Assembly (NCBI GenBank): GCA_001915995.1
Contig: MNRO01000010.1
Span: forward strand, 1 to 55,391
DNA length: 55,391 nt
Direction of reading: 5' to 3'
DNA from: Clostridium sp. 26_21
Lineage (GTDB): Bacteria > Bacillota > Clostridia > TANB77 > CAG-508
In this document: one piece after another, positions 40,454 through 49,680 of the stretch
Position numbering within the stretch: the stretch's first letter is position 1
How the letters are laid out: each line of letters opens with the position of its first letter
The notes under the pieces: model-generated
Database searches by the model: none
The model's input: only the letters and a program-made list of their open reading frames with translations
Told to the model about the DNA's origin: nothing
Made by a program: the position numbers and the translations under genes

Positions 40454-42946
40454 ATGGCAAAAAGAAAAAATAAAAGAAAAAAGAAACAAAATAATAATCA
40501 AGATATTTCTTTAATAATTGTAATAATATTAAGTGTTTTATTAACAGTACTTATATATACTCAATCAGGAACAATTGGAATAGCACTAAGTAACTTTTTT
40601 GGTGGAATGATTGGGGTGTTAAAATATGTATTACCTTTAGGAGCATTTGCTGTTGCAATAAAAATGGCATGTATTGATGATGATGGATATTTATCATCTA
40701 AGATATTTCAATATATGTTATTATTGATTTTTATTGCAGTAGTTTTAAGTGTTTATCAAATATATAGTGGTGAAATAGATATAGAACAAAACATTTCAGA
40801 AATAGTTAAATATGCATATCAAATTGGAGAAAACAATATAGGAGGAGGAGCATTAGGAACAATTGCAGCAGTTCCATTATTTAAATTGTTTGGAAAAGTT
40901 GGAACTATAATTATAAGTATAGGTGCAGCAATAATATTATTTGCAACTACATTTGGAATTGATATTGCAGAAATAGTTAGAAGTGTAATACAAAAAGGGG
41001 TAGAAAATAGTAAAGAAAAACACGAACAAAAACTGGAAGAAAAAGAAGCAAGACATCAAGAAAGAATGGCAGTAATTAAAGAACAACAAAGTACAAATGA
41101 AAAAATTAGTAAAAAAGAAATGAGAGCGAGATTAAGAGAAGAAAATAGAAAAGCATATCTAGAAAATACAGAAGAAGATAGTGAGGGACAAATAAAAATT
41201 AATCTTAATGGAAGAGCAATAGAAGAAATAGACGAAAATGGACATACAAAATTCAAATATGGAAAAGATGATTTAATACCATTAACAAAAGAAAAGAAAA
41301 AAGGAAAATCAAGTATTGCAAATGTAGCAAGTACAATTGTAGAAAAAGAAAATATAGATCCAGACTATATAGAAAATGATTTATTTAAAAAAGAGGAAGA
41401 GCAAAAAGAAGATAAAACAAAACAAGTTTTACAGCTTGAACATGCAATGATAGTAGAAGATGAAAATTATCAATATCCTCCAATAGAAATATTAAGTAAA
41501 GGTGAAAAAAAGACTATAAAAGGTGGTGCCAAAGCATTAACAGATGTTGCAACAAGATTACAAAAAACATTATATAGTTTTGGAGTTCAAGCCAAAGTAG
41601 AAAATGTAACAGTAGGACCAGCAATAACAAGATATGAATTAAAGCCAGCAGAAGGAGTAAGAGTTAGTAAAATTGCAAATTTGGCAGATGATATAGCATT
41701 AAACTTAGCAGCTGAAACAATTAGAATAGAAGCACCAATTCCAGGAAAACAAGCAGTAGGAATAGAAGTGCCAAATCAGGAAAAAGAAATGGTACATTTA
41801 AGAGATGTATTAGAATCAGATGAATTTGCTGAAAGTAAATCAAAAATGAGTGTAGCATTAGGAAAAGATGTTGCTGGAAAAGTAACAATTGCTGATATGG
41901 CAAAAATGCCACATACATTAATTGCAGGTTCAACAGGTTCAGGAAAGAGTGTATGCATAAATACAATAATAACAAGTATAATATATAAAGCAAAACCAAG
42001 TGAAGTAAAACTTGTAATGGTAGACCCAAAAGTAGTTGAATTATCAGTATATAATGGAATACCACATCTATTAATTCCAGTAGTAACAGATCCTAAAAAA
42101 GCAGCAGGAGCATTGGCTTGGGCTGTACAAGAAATGGATAATAGATATAATTTATTTGCACAAAAAGGTGTAAGAGATTTAAAAGGATATAATGCATTAA
42201 TAGAAAAAGAAGAAGGAGTAGGAAAACTACCACAAATATTAATTATAATTGATGAGTTAGCAGATTTAATGATGGTGGCAGCAAAAGAGGTAGAAGATTC
42301 AATTTGTCGTTTAGCTCAAAAAGCAAGAGCTGCTGGAATGCACTTGATAATAGCAACACAAAGACCATCTGTTGATGTAATTACAGGTATAATTAAAGCA
42401 AATATACCATCAAGAATAGCATTTGCAGTGTCTTCACAAGTAGATTCAAGAACAATATTAGATCAAGTTGGAGCAGAAAAATTATTAGGAAAAGGTGATA
42501 TGTTATTTTATCCAACAGGTTCTGCAAAGCCAACAAGAATTCAAGGAGCATTTGTATCTGATGAAGAAGTAGAAAAAATAGTATCATTTGTAAAAACAAA
42601 TGGTGAAGCTACATATAATGAAGAGATATTAGATTCAATAGAGAAAAGTGGTAAAACAGACAAAGAAATTCAAGAGGCAAATTCAAAGGACCCAGATGAT
42701 AATACTGATGAACATTTAATGGAAGCAATTGATTTAGTTGTAGAAACAGGTCAAGCTTCAACATCATTTATTCAAAGAAAATTTAATGTTGGATATGCTA
42801 GAGCAGGAAGAATAATTGATCAAATGGAAGAAAGAGGAATAATTTCAGGATATCAAGGAAGCAAGCCAAGACAAGTATTAATGTCAAAGGAAAGATGGGA
42901 AGAATTGAAAATGGGAACAAATCCAACTGAAACAAACAATGAATAG
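40454..42946 (+). CDS. DNA translocase FtsK/SpoIIIE
   Basis: 830 residues. A basic N-terminus is followed by four membrane helices (about 20-180), a charged linker, the alpha-beta motor and a C-terminal winged-helix gamma domain. Walker A is AGSTGSGKSVC (about 490-500); Walker B is ILIIIDELADLMM. The gamma domain has STSFIQRKFNVGYARAGRIID (core RKFNVGYARAGRI). It pumps DNA at the division septum and, in spore-formers, into the forespore. It begins an operon that runs to the beta-CASP gene. The start has no close SD; see the hairpin just upstream. Confidence 0.96.
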   Translation: MAKRKNKRKKKQNNNQDISLIIVIILSVLLTVLIYTQSGTIGIALSNFFGGMIGVLKYVLPLGAFAVAIKMACIDDDGYLSSKIFQYMLLLIFIAVVLSVYQIYSGEIDIEQNISEIVKYAYQIGENNIGGGALGTIAAVPLFKLFGKVGTIIISIGAAIILFATTFGIDIAEIVRSVIQKGVENSKEKHEQKLEEKEARHQERMAVIKEQQSTNEKISKKEMRARLREENRKAYLENTEEDSEGQIKINLNGRAIEEIDENGHTKFKYGKDDLIPLTKEKKKGKSSIANVASTIVEKENIDPDYIENDLFKKEEEQKEDKTKQVLQLEHAMIVEDENYQYPPIEILSKGEKKTIKGGAKALTDVATRLQKTLYSFGVQAKVENVTVGPAITRYELKPAEGVRVSKIANLADDIALNLAAETIRIEAPIPGKQAVGIEVPNQEKEMVHLRDVLESDEFAESKSKMSVALGKDVAGKVTIADMAKMPHTLIAGSTGSGKSVCINTIITSIIYKAKPSEVKLVMVDPKVVELSVYNGIPHLLIPVVTDPKKAAGALAWAVQEMDNRYNLFAQKGVRDLKGYNALIEKEEGVGKLPQILIIIDELADLMMVAAKEVEDSICRLAQKARAAGMHLIIATQRPSVDVITGIIKANIPSRIAFAVSSQVDSRTILDQVGAEKLLGKGDMLFYPTGSAKPTRIQGAFVSDEEVEKIVSFVKTNGEATYNEEILDSIEKSGKTDKEIQEANSKDPDDNTDEHLMEAIDLVVETGQASTSFIQRKFNVGYARAGRIIDQMEERGIISGYQGSKPRQVLMSKERWEELKMGTNPTETNNE

Positions 42947-42970
42947 AAACAAAAGAGAGGAGGAGAAGAT

Positions 42971-44497
42971 ATGTTAGAAAAATTCATAAAAAAAGATCGT
43001 AATGAGATATTAGAGTCTGTATTAGATCAAAAAGATGTAGATGAAAAAACTAAAAATCTTCTCCAAGGTATTTTATATAAAATTGATGTTTCATATAAAG
43101 ATTATCAAAAAGCAAAAGTAATACAAAAAAATAAAAAAGAATATGTAGATGAGATAAATAAAAATATAAAAAGAAAATGCAATAAAATTGTAACAATAAG
43201 TTTTAATGCAAAAATTGAAAATGACAAAATAAAACAAAGCTTAGAAAAAAATAAATTTTATTTAGATGATACACAAATAATTACATATCCAATAGAAGAA
43301 AAATTATTATATGCAATAGAAAAGAGCATTAATAATAATAAAATTATAAATAATAAATATGATATGATTTCAAAACCATTATCAAACTTAATGATGACTG
43401 GAAAATGTTTAGATAGAGTGGAAGTGTTAAGAGATTTTAATGGATGGTCATGGACAACAATAAAACAAGAAGTTGAAAATATAAAGGCTAATTTAGTTTA
43501 TCAAGCACTACAAATTTTAGTTGGTGAAGAATTTTTAGATAGTTGGACATTAGATATAGATGGAATAATTGATTATTATAAATTATTTTTAGAAAATTTA
43601 AAACAAACTTTTAATGATGAAATAGCTTGTAAAATAGAAAATTCTATTCAAAAAATTTCTATTATTAATGCAATTGAAGAAATTGATGAATTTAAAGAAG
43701 AAAAAATTCAAAAATATAGTCAGATACAAAAAAGATCTCAACTAATTGAAAATGTAGAAGAATATGTGGATATGCTAACTAATGAAAAAAAATTAGCAGA
43801 AAAAGAAATTGCACAAATTCAAAAAAAGTTAAGTTCAGAAAAATCAATTAAAGAAGAATATCAAAAAGTAAATGATGGAGTTCCATTAGAGAAAAAAGTG
43901 TTTAGTGTTAGAGTATTAAGACAAAATTTGAATCATCAACAACAAGCTTTATTTAATACCATAGATGATATTAATACAAAATTAAAACCAAACAATTATA
44001 GTATAATAAAAAATGATATTGCAAAAGAAAAAAATTTATTAGAAGTAATTTATTATACAGAAGAGGAAAGAGAAAATATATATTTAGAGTTTGTATCTAC
44101 TTTTTTAGATTGTTTTGAAGAAAAAATACAGCAAATTGAAAAAGAAGAAATTATTGAGTGGATTTATAGATTTAGATATTTTTTACTTTTACCGTTTAAT
44201 AAAGAACAAAGTATAAAAAATATAGATGAAGTGCATGATAAAATTTTGGAAATTGAAAAAGAATTAATGAAAATTTGTAAAAAAAATAAAATTATAAAAA
44301 ATGATGTGCCTCTTGAAGTTTGGACACATATTTTTGAGACAAGGATTATTGAATTAGAAAATATATGTTATAAAATATTTATTGAATATGATAAAAAATA
44401 TGTACAATTATTTGATGAAAATATATCAGAAGAAAAATATATAATAAACAATATTGAGAAGAATAAGATAAATAAAAAGATGAAAATCTTTTTATAA
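42971..44497 (+). CDS. Large coiled-coil protein, unknown function
   Basis: 508 residues, SD GAGGAGG. No membrane helix or signal peptide. The N-terminal third is helical and basic; the middle has LMMTGKCLDRVEVLRDFNGWSWT (core DRVEVLRDFNGWSW), which looks like a folded, perhaps conserved, helical module; later parts are coiled coils (about 255-305, 395-440). I recognise no family. It lies between ftsK and a beta-CASP nuclease gene, with short gaps, so it is co-expressed with them. A structural role in chromosome or RNA handling is possible but unproven. Confidence 0.6.
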   Translation: MLEKFIKKDRNEILESVLDQKDVDEKTKNLLQGILYKIDVSYKDYQKAKVIQKNKKEYVDEINKNIKRKCNKIVTISFNAKIENDKIKQSLEKNKFYLDDTQIITYPIEEKLLYAIEKSINNNKIINNKYDMISKPLSNLMMTGKCLDRVEVLRDFNGWSWTTIKQEVENIKANLVYQALQILVGEEFLDSWTLDIDGIIDYYKLFLENLKQTFNDEIACKIENSIQKISIINAIEEIDEFKEEKIQKYSQIQKRSQLIENVEEYVDMLTNEKKLAEKEIAQIQKKLSSEKSIKEEYQKVNDGVPLEKKVFSVRVLRQNLNHQQQALFNTIDDINTKLKPNNYSIIKNDIAKEKNLLEVIYYTEEERENIYLEFVSTFLDCFEEKIQQIEKEEIIEWIYRFRYFLLLPFNKEQSIKNIDEVHDKILEIEKELMKICKKNKIIKNDVPLEVWTHIFETRIIELENICYKIFIEYDKKYVQLFDENISEEKYIINNIEKNKINKKMKIFL

Positions 44498-44515
44498 AAA
44501 ACGGAGGATTATTAA

Positions 44516-46159
44516 ATGAAAATAACTTTTTTAGGTGCTACAAAAATTGTAACAGGTTCAAATTTTTTAGTTGAAGCTGCTGGAAAAAAATTTTTAGTGG
44601 ATTGTGGATTATATCAAGGTAAAGCAGAACTAGAGGAACAAAATTATAGAGAATTTGATTATAATCCTGCAGAAATAGACTTTATGTTACTTACACATGC
44701 ACACATAGACCATTCTGGAAGAATTCCTAAACTATATAATGATGGATTTAAGGGACCGATTTATGCACATAAAGCAACATGTGATTTGTGTTCTATAATG
44801 TTACCAGATAGTGGGCATATACAAGAGATGGAGTCAGAATGGAAAAATAAAAAAAGAATAAGAAAAGGTCAACCAACTAGACTACCATTATATACAGCTG
44901 AAGAAGCAATAAAATGTATGGAAATATTTGTACCAGTTAAATATGATGATATAATACAAGTTGACGAAAACATATATGTAAGATTTAATGATGCAGGACA
45001 TATGCTAGGTTCAAGTATAATTGAGATATGGGCAAAAGAAGATGGAAAAGAAACGAAAGCTGTATTTTCAGGAGATTTAGGAAATAATGATATTCCACTT
45101 TTATCAGAACCAACAATGATAGATAATTGTGATTATTTAGTAATGGAATCAACATATGGAAGTAGATTACATGTAAGAAATGATCAAAAAGCAGAATTAT
45201 TCTTAAAAATAGTATCTGAGACTATTGACAATGGAGGAACAGTAGTAATACCATCATTTGCAGTGGGAAGAACACAAGAAATCTTATATGAAATAAATAA
45301 AATAAAAGAAAATAGACATGATGAAGAATTTTTAAGAGAATATAGAACATTAATGAGAGTACCAGTATATGTTGACAGTCCACTTGCAATATCAGCAACA
45401 AAAGTATTTAAAGAAAATATGGATTTATTTGAAGATGAAGTAAAAGAAGAAATGCAAAGAGGAAATAATCCATTAGAATTTCCTGGTTTAAAATTTACTC
45501 AAACAGCAGATGAATCAAAAGCATTAAATGAAAGTGATGAGCCATCAATAATAATTTCAGCAAGTGGTATGTGTGATGTAGGAAGAATAAAACACCATTT
45601 GAAACATAATATTTGGAATCCTAAAAGTACAATATTATTTGTAGGATATCAAGCACCAGGAACATTAGGATATGAAATTGTAAATGGAGCAAAAAAAGTT
45701 ACAATATTTGGAGAAGAATTTGCAGTAAATGCAAGAATTGAATATATTGAAGGATATTCTGGTCATGCAGATCAAGAAGGACTTATGAATTTTGTGTATT
45801 CATTTTATAATAAACCAAAACATATATTTTTAGTACATGGTGAAGAAGAATCACAAGAAGTTTTAAGAAATAAAATATTAGAAGAAACTGGAATTGGAGT
45901 ATCAATACCAGAATATGGTGAAACATATCAATTAGATGATGAATTAAGAATTGTAAATAGAATAAAGATAAAGAAAACATTAACATTAAAGAGTGAAGTA
46001 TTAGAGAGATTAGATAGGCTAAAAGATGAACTTTCTGATATGGAAATAATGGTAAAAGAAGACATGACAAATGAAGAATTACATGATGAAGATATTTTTA
46101 GAATAAATGAAAAAATAAAAGATTTAGAAAAACAGATTTTGAATGTAGTTGAAGGATAA
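44516..46159 (+). CDS. Metallo-beta-lactamase/beta-CASP RNA-processing nuclease
   Basis: 547 residues, SD GGAGG. The metal motif is THAHIDHSG (about residues 60-68), followed by DAGHMLGS and FSGDLGNND. The beta-CASP segment has STYGSR, PSFAVGRTQE and SASGMCDVGR; the last His motif is EGYSGHADQEG. A C-terminal helical extension (about 480-547) is added. Relatives (CPSF73/TTHA0252-like) are zinc endo- or exonucleases that process RNA. It is distinct from RNase J by its shorter C-domain. Follows the unknown coiled-coil gene in one unit. Confidence 0.9.
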   Translation: MKITFLGATKIVTGSNFLVEAAGKKFLVDCGLYQGKAELEEQNYREFDYNPAEIDFMLLTHAHIDHSGRIPKLYNDGFKGPIYAHKATCDLCSIMLPDSGHIQEMESEWKNKKRIRKGQPTRLPLYTAEEAIKCMEIFVPVKYDDIIQVDENIYVRFNDAGHMLGSSIIEIWAKEDGKETKAVFSGDLGNNDIPLLSEPTMIDNCDYLVMESTYGSRLHVRNDQKAELFLKIVSETIDNGGTVVIPSFAVGRTQEILYEINKIKENRHDEEFLREYRTLMRVPVYVDSPLAISATKVFKENMDLFEDEVKEEMQRGNNPLEFPGLKFTQTADESKALNESDEPSIIISASGMCDVGRIKHHLKHNIWNPKSTILFVGYQAPGTLGYEIVNGAKKVTIFGEEFAVNARIEYIEGYSGHADQEGLMNFVYSFYNKPKHIFLVHGEEESQEVLRNKILEETGIGVSIPEYGETYQLDDELRIVNRIKIKKTLTLKSEVLERLDRLKDELSDMEIMVKEDMTNEELHDEDIFRINEKIKDLEKQILNVVEG

Positions 46160-46189
46160 AGTAAAAAGATGTTAAAATACAAAGAGAAA

Positions 46190-46230
46190 GGAAGGGTGCC
46201 AGAATATATCTGGCATTTAATCAAAATACA
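46190..46230 (+). promoter_or_regulatory. SD-hairpin-start arrangement at the GH15 gene
   Basis: GGAAGGG (46190-46196) is directly followed by TGCCAGA/TCTGGCA (46197-46203 with 46209-46215), then 15 bases to ATG 46231. Hairpin formation would reduce the SD-AUG distance from 34 to about 15 bases. Confidence 0.45.
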
Positions 46231-48135
46231 ATGGAAAAATATTTAAATGATGCAATAATAGGAAATAAAAACATGCTTGCAACATTTTCAAGCAAAGGAG
46301 AAATGCTAAGATTATCATATCCAAATCATGATAATAGGCAATATTTGAAGTATTTCCATACAGGAGTAAAAGTAAATGACTCAAATATAATATATTTACA
46401 TGATGATATAAATAATACATATATACAATATTATGATACAGACACAAATATTTTAAATACAGAAATAACAAATACATATTTTAATTTAAAAATAGTTCAA
46501 ACAGATTTTGTAACTATAAAAGAGGATGTATTAGTAAAGAAATATTCATTTATAAATGATAGTAATATAGAACAAGATATTAAATTTTTAATACATTCAG
46601 AATTATTATCAGATCAAAATAATTTTATAAGTGGTATGAAATTAGATAATGGAATGGTTCAATTTGCACATGATTTTTCAATGGCAACATTTTCAAAATC
46701 AGAAAAAATATTTTCTGGTCAAATAAATGGAATATCAAATAATATAGGAAGTGGAATTATAGGTGGAAAAGATTATGTAGGAATGTCAAAAGATTCAGGT
46801 ATAAGTTTTGATATTGGAAAACTTCCAGCAGGACATAGAAAAGATATTGAAATATGTATATATATTGATGAAAACAAAAAAACTATGCATGACTTTATTG
46901 ATGAAGTTGAAAGAATAAGAAAGATAGATTTTAATAAAGAATTAAATGATACCAAAGCATATTGGAGAAAATATGTTAAAGAACATGATGGATTAAAAAT
47001 AAAAGAACCTCAAAATAGTTATGAAGAAAAAATATTAAATGTATATAAAAGAAGTATATTATTATTTCCATTATTAATGAATGAAGAAACAGGTGGAATT
47101 ATTGCATCACCAGAAGTAGATGAAGAACTATCTCAATGTGGAAGATATGCATATTGCTGGCCAAGAGATGCAGTATTTATTACACAAGCTTTAGATATTT
47201 TAAAAATGAATAAAGAAGCAGATAAATTTTATAGTGAATTTTGTAGAATAACACAAAGTAAAAATGGAATGTGGGAACAGAGATTTTATACAGATGGAAG
47301 ATTGGCACCTTGTTGGGGATATCAAGTTGATGAAACAGCTAGTGTAGTTTATGGAGTATATAATCATTATGAATATACTAAAAATGAAGAATTTTTAAAA
47401 GAAAATTTACATATGTGTGAATTAGCAATTACATTTTTGAAAAAATATGTTTATGATGTATTAGAAAATACAGGAAAGTATTCTGTAAGCTATGATATTT
47501 GGGAAGAAAATGATAGAGGAATACATATGTATTCTTTGGCAAGTATTTTTTCAGCATTTGATACTATGAAAAAAATATATAAAGCATTGGGAAAAAACGT
47601 TTCTGATTTTGAAAACAATAGATTAAAAGAGGAAAAAATAAACAAAAATATTAAAGAAATAGATGAATTAATGTTAAAAGTAAAAGAATATATTGAACAA
47701 AATCTATATGATGAAAATAGAAAATCATATGTAAGAAATACAGAAGATAGAAGAATTGATATAAGTTTACTTGGAGCAGTTTATCCATTTAAGGTATTTT
47801 CACCAAAAGAGAAAAAAGTTTTAAATACAGTTGAAAATATAAATTTGATACTTAGAACATATACTGGTGGATATCAAAGATATGAAAATGACGGATATAG
47901 AAAAGGATCTCCTTGGCCAATTTCAAATCTATGGATGACATTATATTACTTAGAAATAGGAGAGAAGAAAAAAGCTAAAGAAACATTTGACTTTGTATTA
48001 AAAACTGTTGGAAAACATAGTTTTTTAGGAGAACAAGTTGATAATTCAACATTAAAACCAAATTGGGTTATTGGACTAGGTTGGTCACATGCAATGTTTA
48101 TTATAGTTTTAGAAAAACTTTCTAATATAAAGTAG
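46231..48135 (+). CDS. GH15 family glucoamylase-like enzyme
   Basis: 634 residues, no signal peptide. The beta-sandwich N-domain starts YLNDAIIGNKNMLATFSSKGEMLRLSYPN, recognisable by NDAIIGNKNMLA. The (alpha/alpha)6 domain has YCWPRDAVF, GMWEQRFYTDGRLAPCWGYQVDETA (core EQRFYTDGRLAPCWGYQ) with the first catalytic Glu region, VSYDIWEENDR and the late LGEQVDNSTLKPNWVIGLGWSHA (second catalytic Glu in LGEQ). It removes glucose from the ends of alpha-glucans in the cytoplasm. Together with GH57 and the GT4 enzyme it would mobilise stored glucan. Confidence 0.9.
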   Translation: MEKYLNDAIIGNKNMLATFSSKGEMLRLSYPNHDNRQYLKYFHTGVKVNDSNIIYLHDDINNTYIQYYDTDTNILNTEITNTYFNLKIVQTDFVTIKEDVLVKKYSFINDSNIEQDIKFLIHSELLSDQNNFISGMKLDNGMVQFAHDFSMATFSKSEKIFSGQINGISNNIGSGIIGGKDYVGMSKDSGISFDIGKLPAGHRKDIEICIYIDENKKTMHDFIDEVERIRKIDFNKELNDTKAYWRKYVKEHDGLKIKEPQNSYEEKILNVYKRSILLFPLLMNEETGGIIASPEVDEELSQCGRYAYCWPRDAVFITQALDILKMNKEADKFYSEFCRITQSKNGMWEQRFYTDGRLAPCWGYQVDETASVVYGVYNHYEYTKNEEFLKENLHMCELAITFLKKYVYDVLENTGKYSVSYDIWEENDRGIHMYSLASIFSAFDTMKKIYKALGKNVSDFENNRLKEEKINKNIKEIDELMLKVKEYIEQNLYDENRKSYVRNTEDRRIDISLLGAVYPFKVFSPKEKKVLNTVENINLILRTYTGGYQRYENDGYRKGSPWPISNLWMTLYYLEIGEKKKAKETFDFVLKTVGKHSFLGEQVDNSTLKPNWVIGLGWSHAMFIIVLEKLSNIK

Positions 48136-48163
48136 TTTTAGCGTGAGATGAAAGGAAGAAAAA

Positions 48164-48346
48164 ATGGAACAAAGTAAATGGGTTATTGTAAGAAGAGAAA
48201 CAGGTTTTGAAAAATTTAAAAGAAGTATAAAAAATATATTGGCAAAAATATTTGGAATAAAGGAAAATTCTAAGGATGTTAATAAGAAGAAAGTAAATAA
48301 ATCTGAAAAAAATAATGAAGAAATAACAATAGAAATACTTGTATAA
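48164..48346 (+). CDS. Small basic protein, unknown
   Basis: 60 residues, SD GAAAGGAAG. Starts MEQSKWVIVRRETGFEKFKR, then a Lys-rich middle (KKKVNKSEKNNEE) and the end ITIEILV. An amphipathic helix with FEKFKRSIKNILAKIFGI could lie on the membrane. It follows GH15 by 28 bases and is followed by a strong terminator, which supports a real gene at the end of the operon. No family recognised. Confidence 0.55.
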   Translation: MEQSKWVIVRRETGFEKFKRSIKNILAKIFGIKENSKDVNKKKVNKSEKNNEEITIEILV

Positions 48347-48349
48347 AGC

Positions 48350-48381
48350 AAAAGCCGACCAAATTGATTGGTCGGCTTTTT
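48350..48381. terminator. Strong terminator between the GH15 operon and the foreign gene
   Basis: Perfect 11-bp stem AAAAGCCGACC/GGTCGGCTTTT with T-runs on both sides; it serves both converging genes. Its G+C-rich core is unusual for the region. Confidence 0.9.
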
Positions 48382-48393
48382 GAATTTTGTGTA

Positions 48394-49476
48394 TTACTGC
48401 AAAGCAGTAATCACACATTTGAGAGTATCCATAGATTTTTTGTCATTCAACAGGTCTGTAACGGAAAAACCAATAGCTTCCAAATCTCTGAGAATGGAAC
48501 CATAAGTATCAAGTACATAAACAGCCTGGTTGAGGATGGAGAGGTTATGTTTCTGCTTAGAAACAATTTCTTCTTTATTGGTTGCGTGATTTTCGCTCAT
48601 TTTTTTATCCTCCGTTTCGGTGATAGGGGTTAATTCATCATTGATTTTCTCATTTTCGGAAAATTCCGGAAAATCAGCAGGATTTAAACCGCTGAAAGGA
48701 TAATTAACTGCCTTAATATTTTCCATATCATTTTCTTCTTTGAGTTCATAAGCTGTTTTTGTTTTTGCATCTTCAAGCTTAAGGTAAATTTTCCCAATAT
48801 AGGCAGACAATTCGGCAAGAATTGTCTTGGTTTGTTCCGCACATTTTACTGTTTTGAGAACAGTAGAAATGTTTTCTGGGTCATTGGAAATCAGGAGTTT
48901 TGCATTTGCTTCAGTAAGGTTTTTTGCAGTTTGACATACGAGGTATTTTAACACAGGATGCCATACTTTTTGACTAATAGCATCTAATTCTTCATTGCAA
49001 TAAGTGATAATAGAATTATCGATTTCACAAAAATTAGGATGCTCTTTCTGATATCCATTGAAAATGAACAAGACCAATTGGGGAATTTCTAACTTAGTGA
49101 TGAAAGTTTGCGTATTGCTGTTAGGAATAGTTGTAAAGTTCAGAGAATTCAGAACTTTTTCAGCTGTTTCACTGACTGCTTTGGGAGACTCAATATCAAT
49201 ATTGAGTTTCAGTAAGATACTCAGGACAGAACTGAAATCACTGCGCTGAGCCTTCTTGTTTGCCGATGCAGGGTAAAGAACAAGAATTTTGTTCAAGGCT
49301 TCTTTAAATGCAGAATTAAGTTCAGAAGTGATAGAATCATCTTCTTTAACAAATGTGCTAATATTTGTTTTTTCTGCAAAAGGAACCTTGGAAGCATTAG
49401 ATTCTGCCTTTGCAATCAGTGCATTTTTCCGAGCAAGTTTGTTGGCTTTAGACTTTGACATGTTGTTATTTTTCAT
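48394..49476 (-). CDS. Foreign-composition gene of unknown function
   Basis: 360 residues from ATG 49476, behind GAGGAG; an earlier in-frame ATG (49500) overlaps the leader. Base composition is clearly richer in G and C than any neighbour, and codons such as CTG, CGC, GCC, TCC and GGC appear that are almost absent elsewhere. The N-terminus is Lys/Ser/Asn-rich (SKSKANKLARKNALIAKAE), the centre is helical with LTEANAKLLISNDPENISTVLKTV (core NAKLLISNDPENIS), and a low-complexity acidic stretch (about 255-315) precedes a helical end. No signal peptide, membrane helix or catalytic motif is seen. It has a perfect promoter of its own. Horizontal acquisition is inferred. Confidence 0.75.
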   Translation of the reverse strand: MKNNNMSKSKANKLARKNALIAKAESNASKVPFAEKTNISTFVKEDDSITSELNSAFKEALNKILVLYPASANKKAQRSDFSSVLSILLKLNIDIESPKAVSETAEKVLNSLNFTTIPNSNTQTFITKLEIPQLVLFIFNGYQKEHPNFCEIDNSIITYCNEELDAISQKVWHPVLKYLVCQTAKNLTEANAKLLISNDPENISTVLKTVKCAEQTKTILAELSAYIGKIYLKLEDAKTKTAYELKEENDMENIKAVNYPFSGLNPADFPEFSENEKINDELTPITETEDKKMSENHATNKEEIVSKQKHNLSILNQAVYVLDTYGSILRDLEAIGFSVTDLLNDKKSMDTLKCVITALQ

Positions 49477-49527
49477 GATTATACTCCTCTCAATGTTCAA
49501 GTTGATGTGCTTTTTGCGAATATTTAT

Positions 49528-49556
49528 ATTATAACATGTTTTACATAATATGTCAA
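49528..49556 (-). promoter_or_regulatory. Perfect consensus promoter of the foreign gene
   Basis: Minus strand: TTGACA (49551-49556), a 17-base spacer, TATAAT (49528-49533). Both hexamers and the spacing are exact consensus. Confidence 0.85.
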
Positions 49557-49599
49557 ATGATTAGAGATGCAGAAAATATAACAAAATTTATTAAAATAC

Positions 49600-49628
49600 T
49601 TGAAAAAAATAGTCAATATTTATATAAT
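49600..49628 (+). promoter_or_regulatory. SigA promoter of the DUF975 gene
   Basis: TTGAAA (49600-49605), a 17-base spacer, TATAAT (49623-49628). It supports ATG 49681 as the start, since upstream in-frame Met codons precede or overlap the promoter. Confidence 0.7.
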
Positions 49629-49680
49629 AATATTGATATTATTTATAATATATTTATTACTAAAGAAGGGAGGAATAAAA

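Noticed and set aside
41721..42065. Leu-rich open frames on the minus strand inside plus-strand genes (also at 30018-30230, 32481-32789, 53639-53875 and others)
   Set aside because: They mirror A+T-rich coding sequence of genes on the other strand, lack SD sites and encode implausible Leu/His/Phe-rich strings.
48382..49680. Insertion sequence or prophage carrying the foreign gene
   Set aside because: No transposase, integrase, terminal inverted repeats or clear target duplication can be seen around it.
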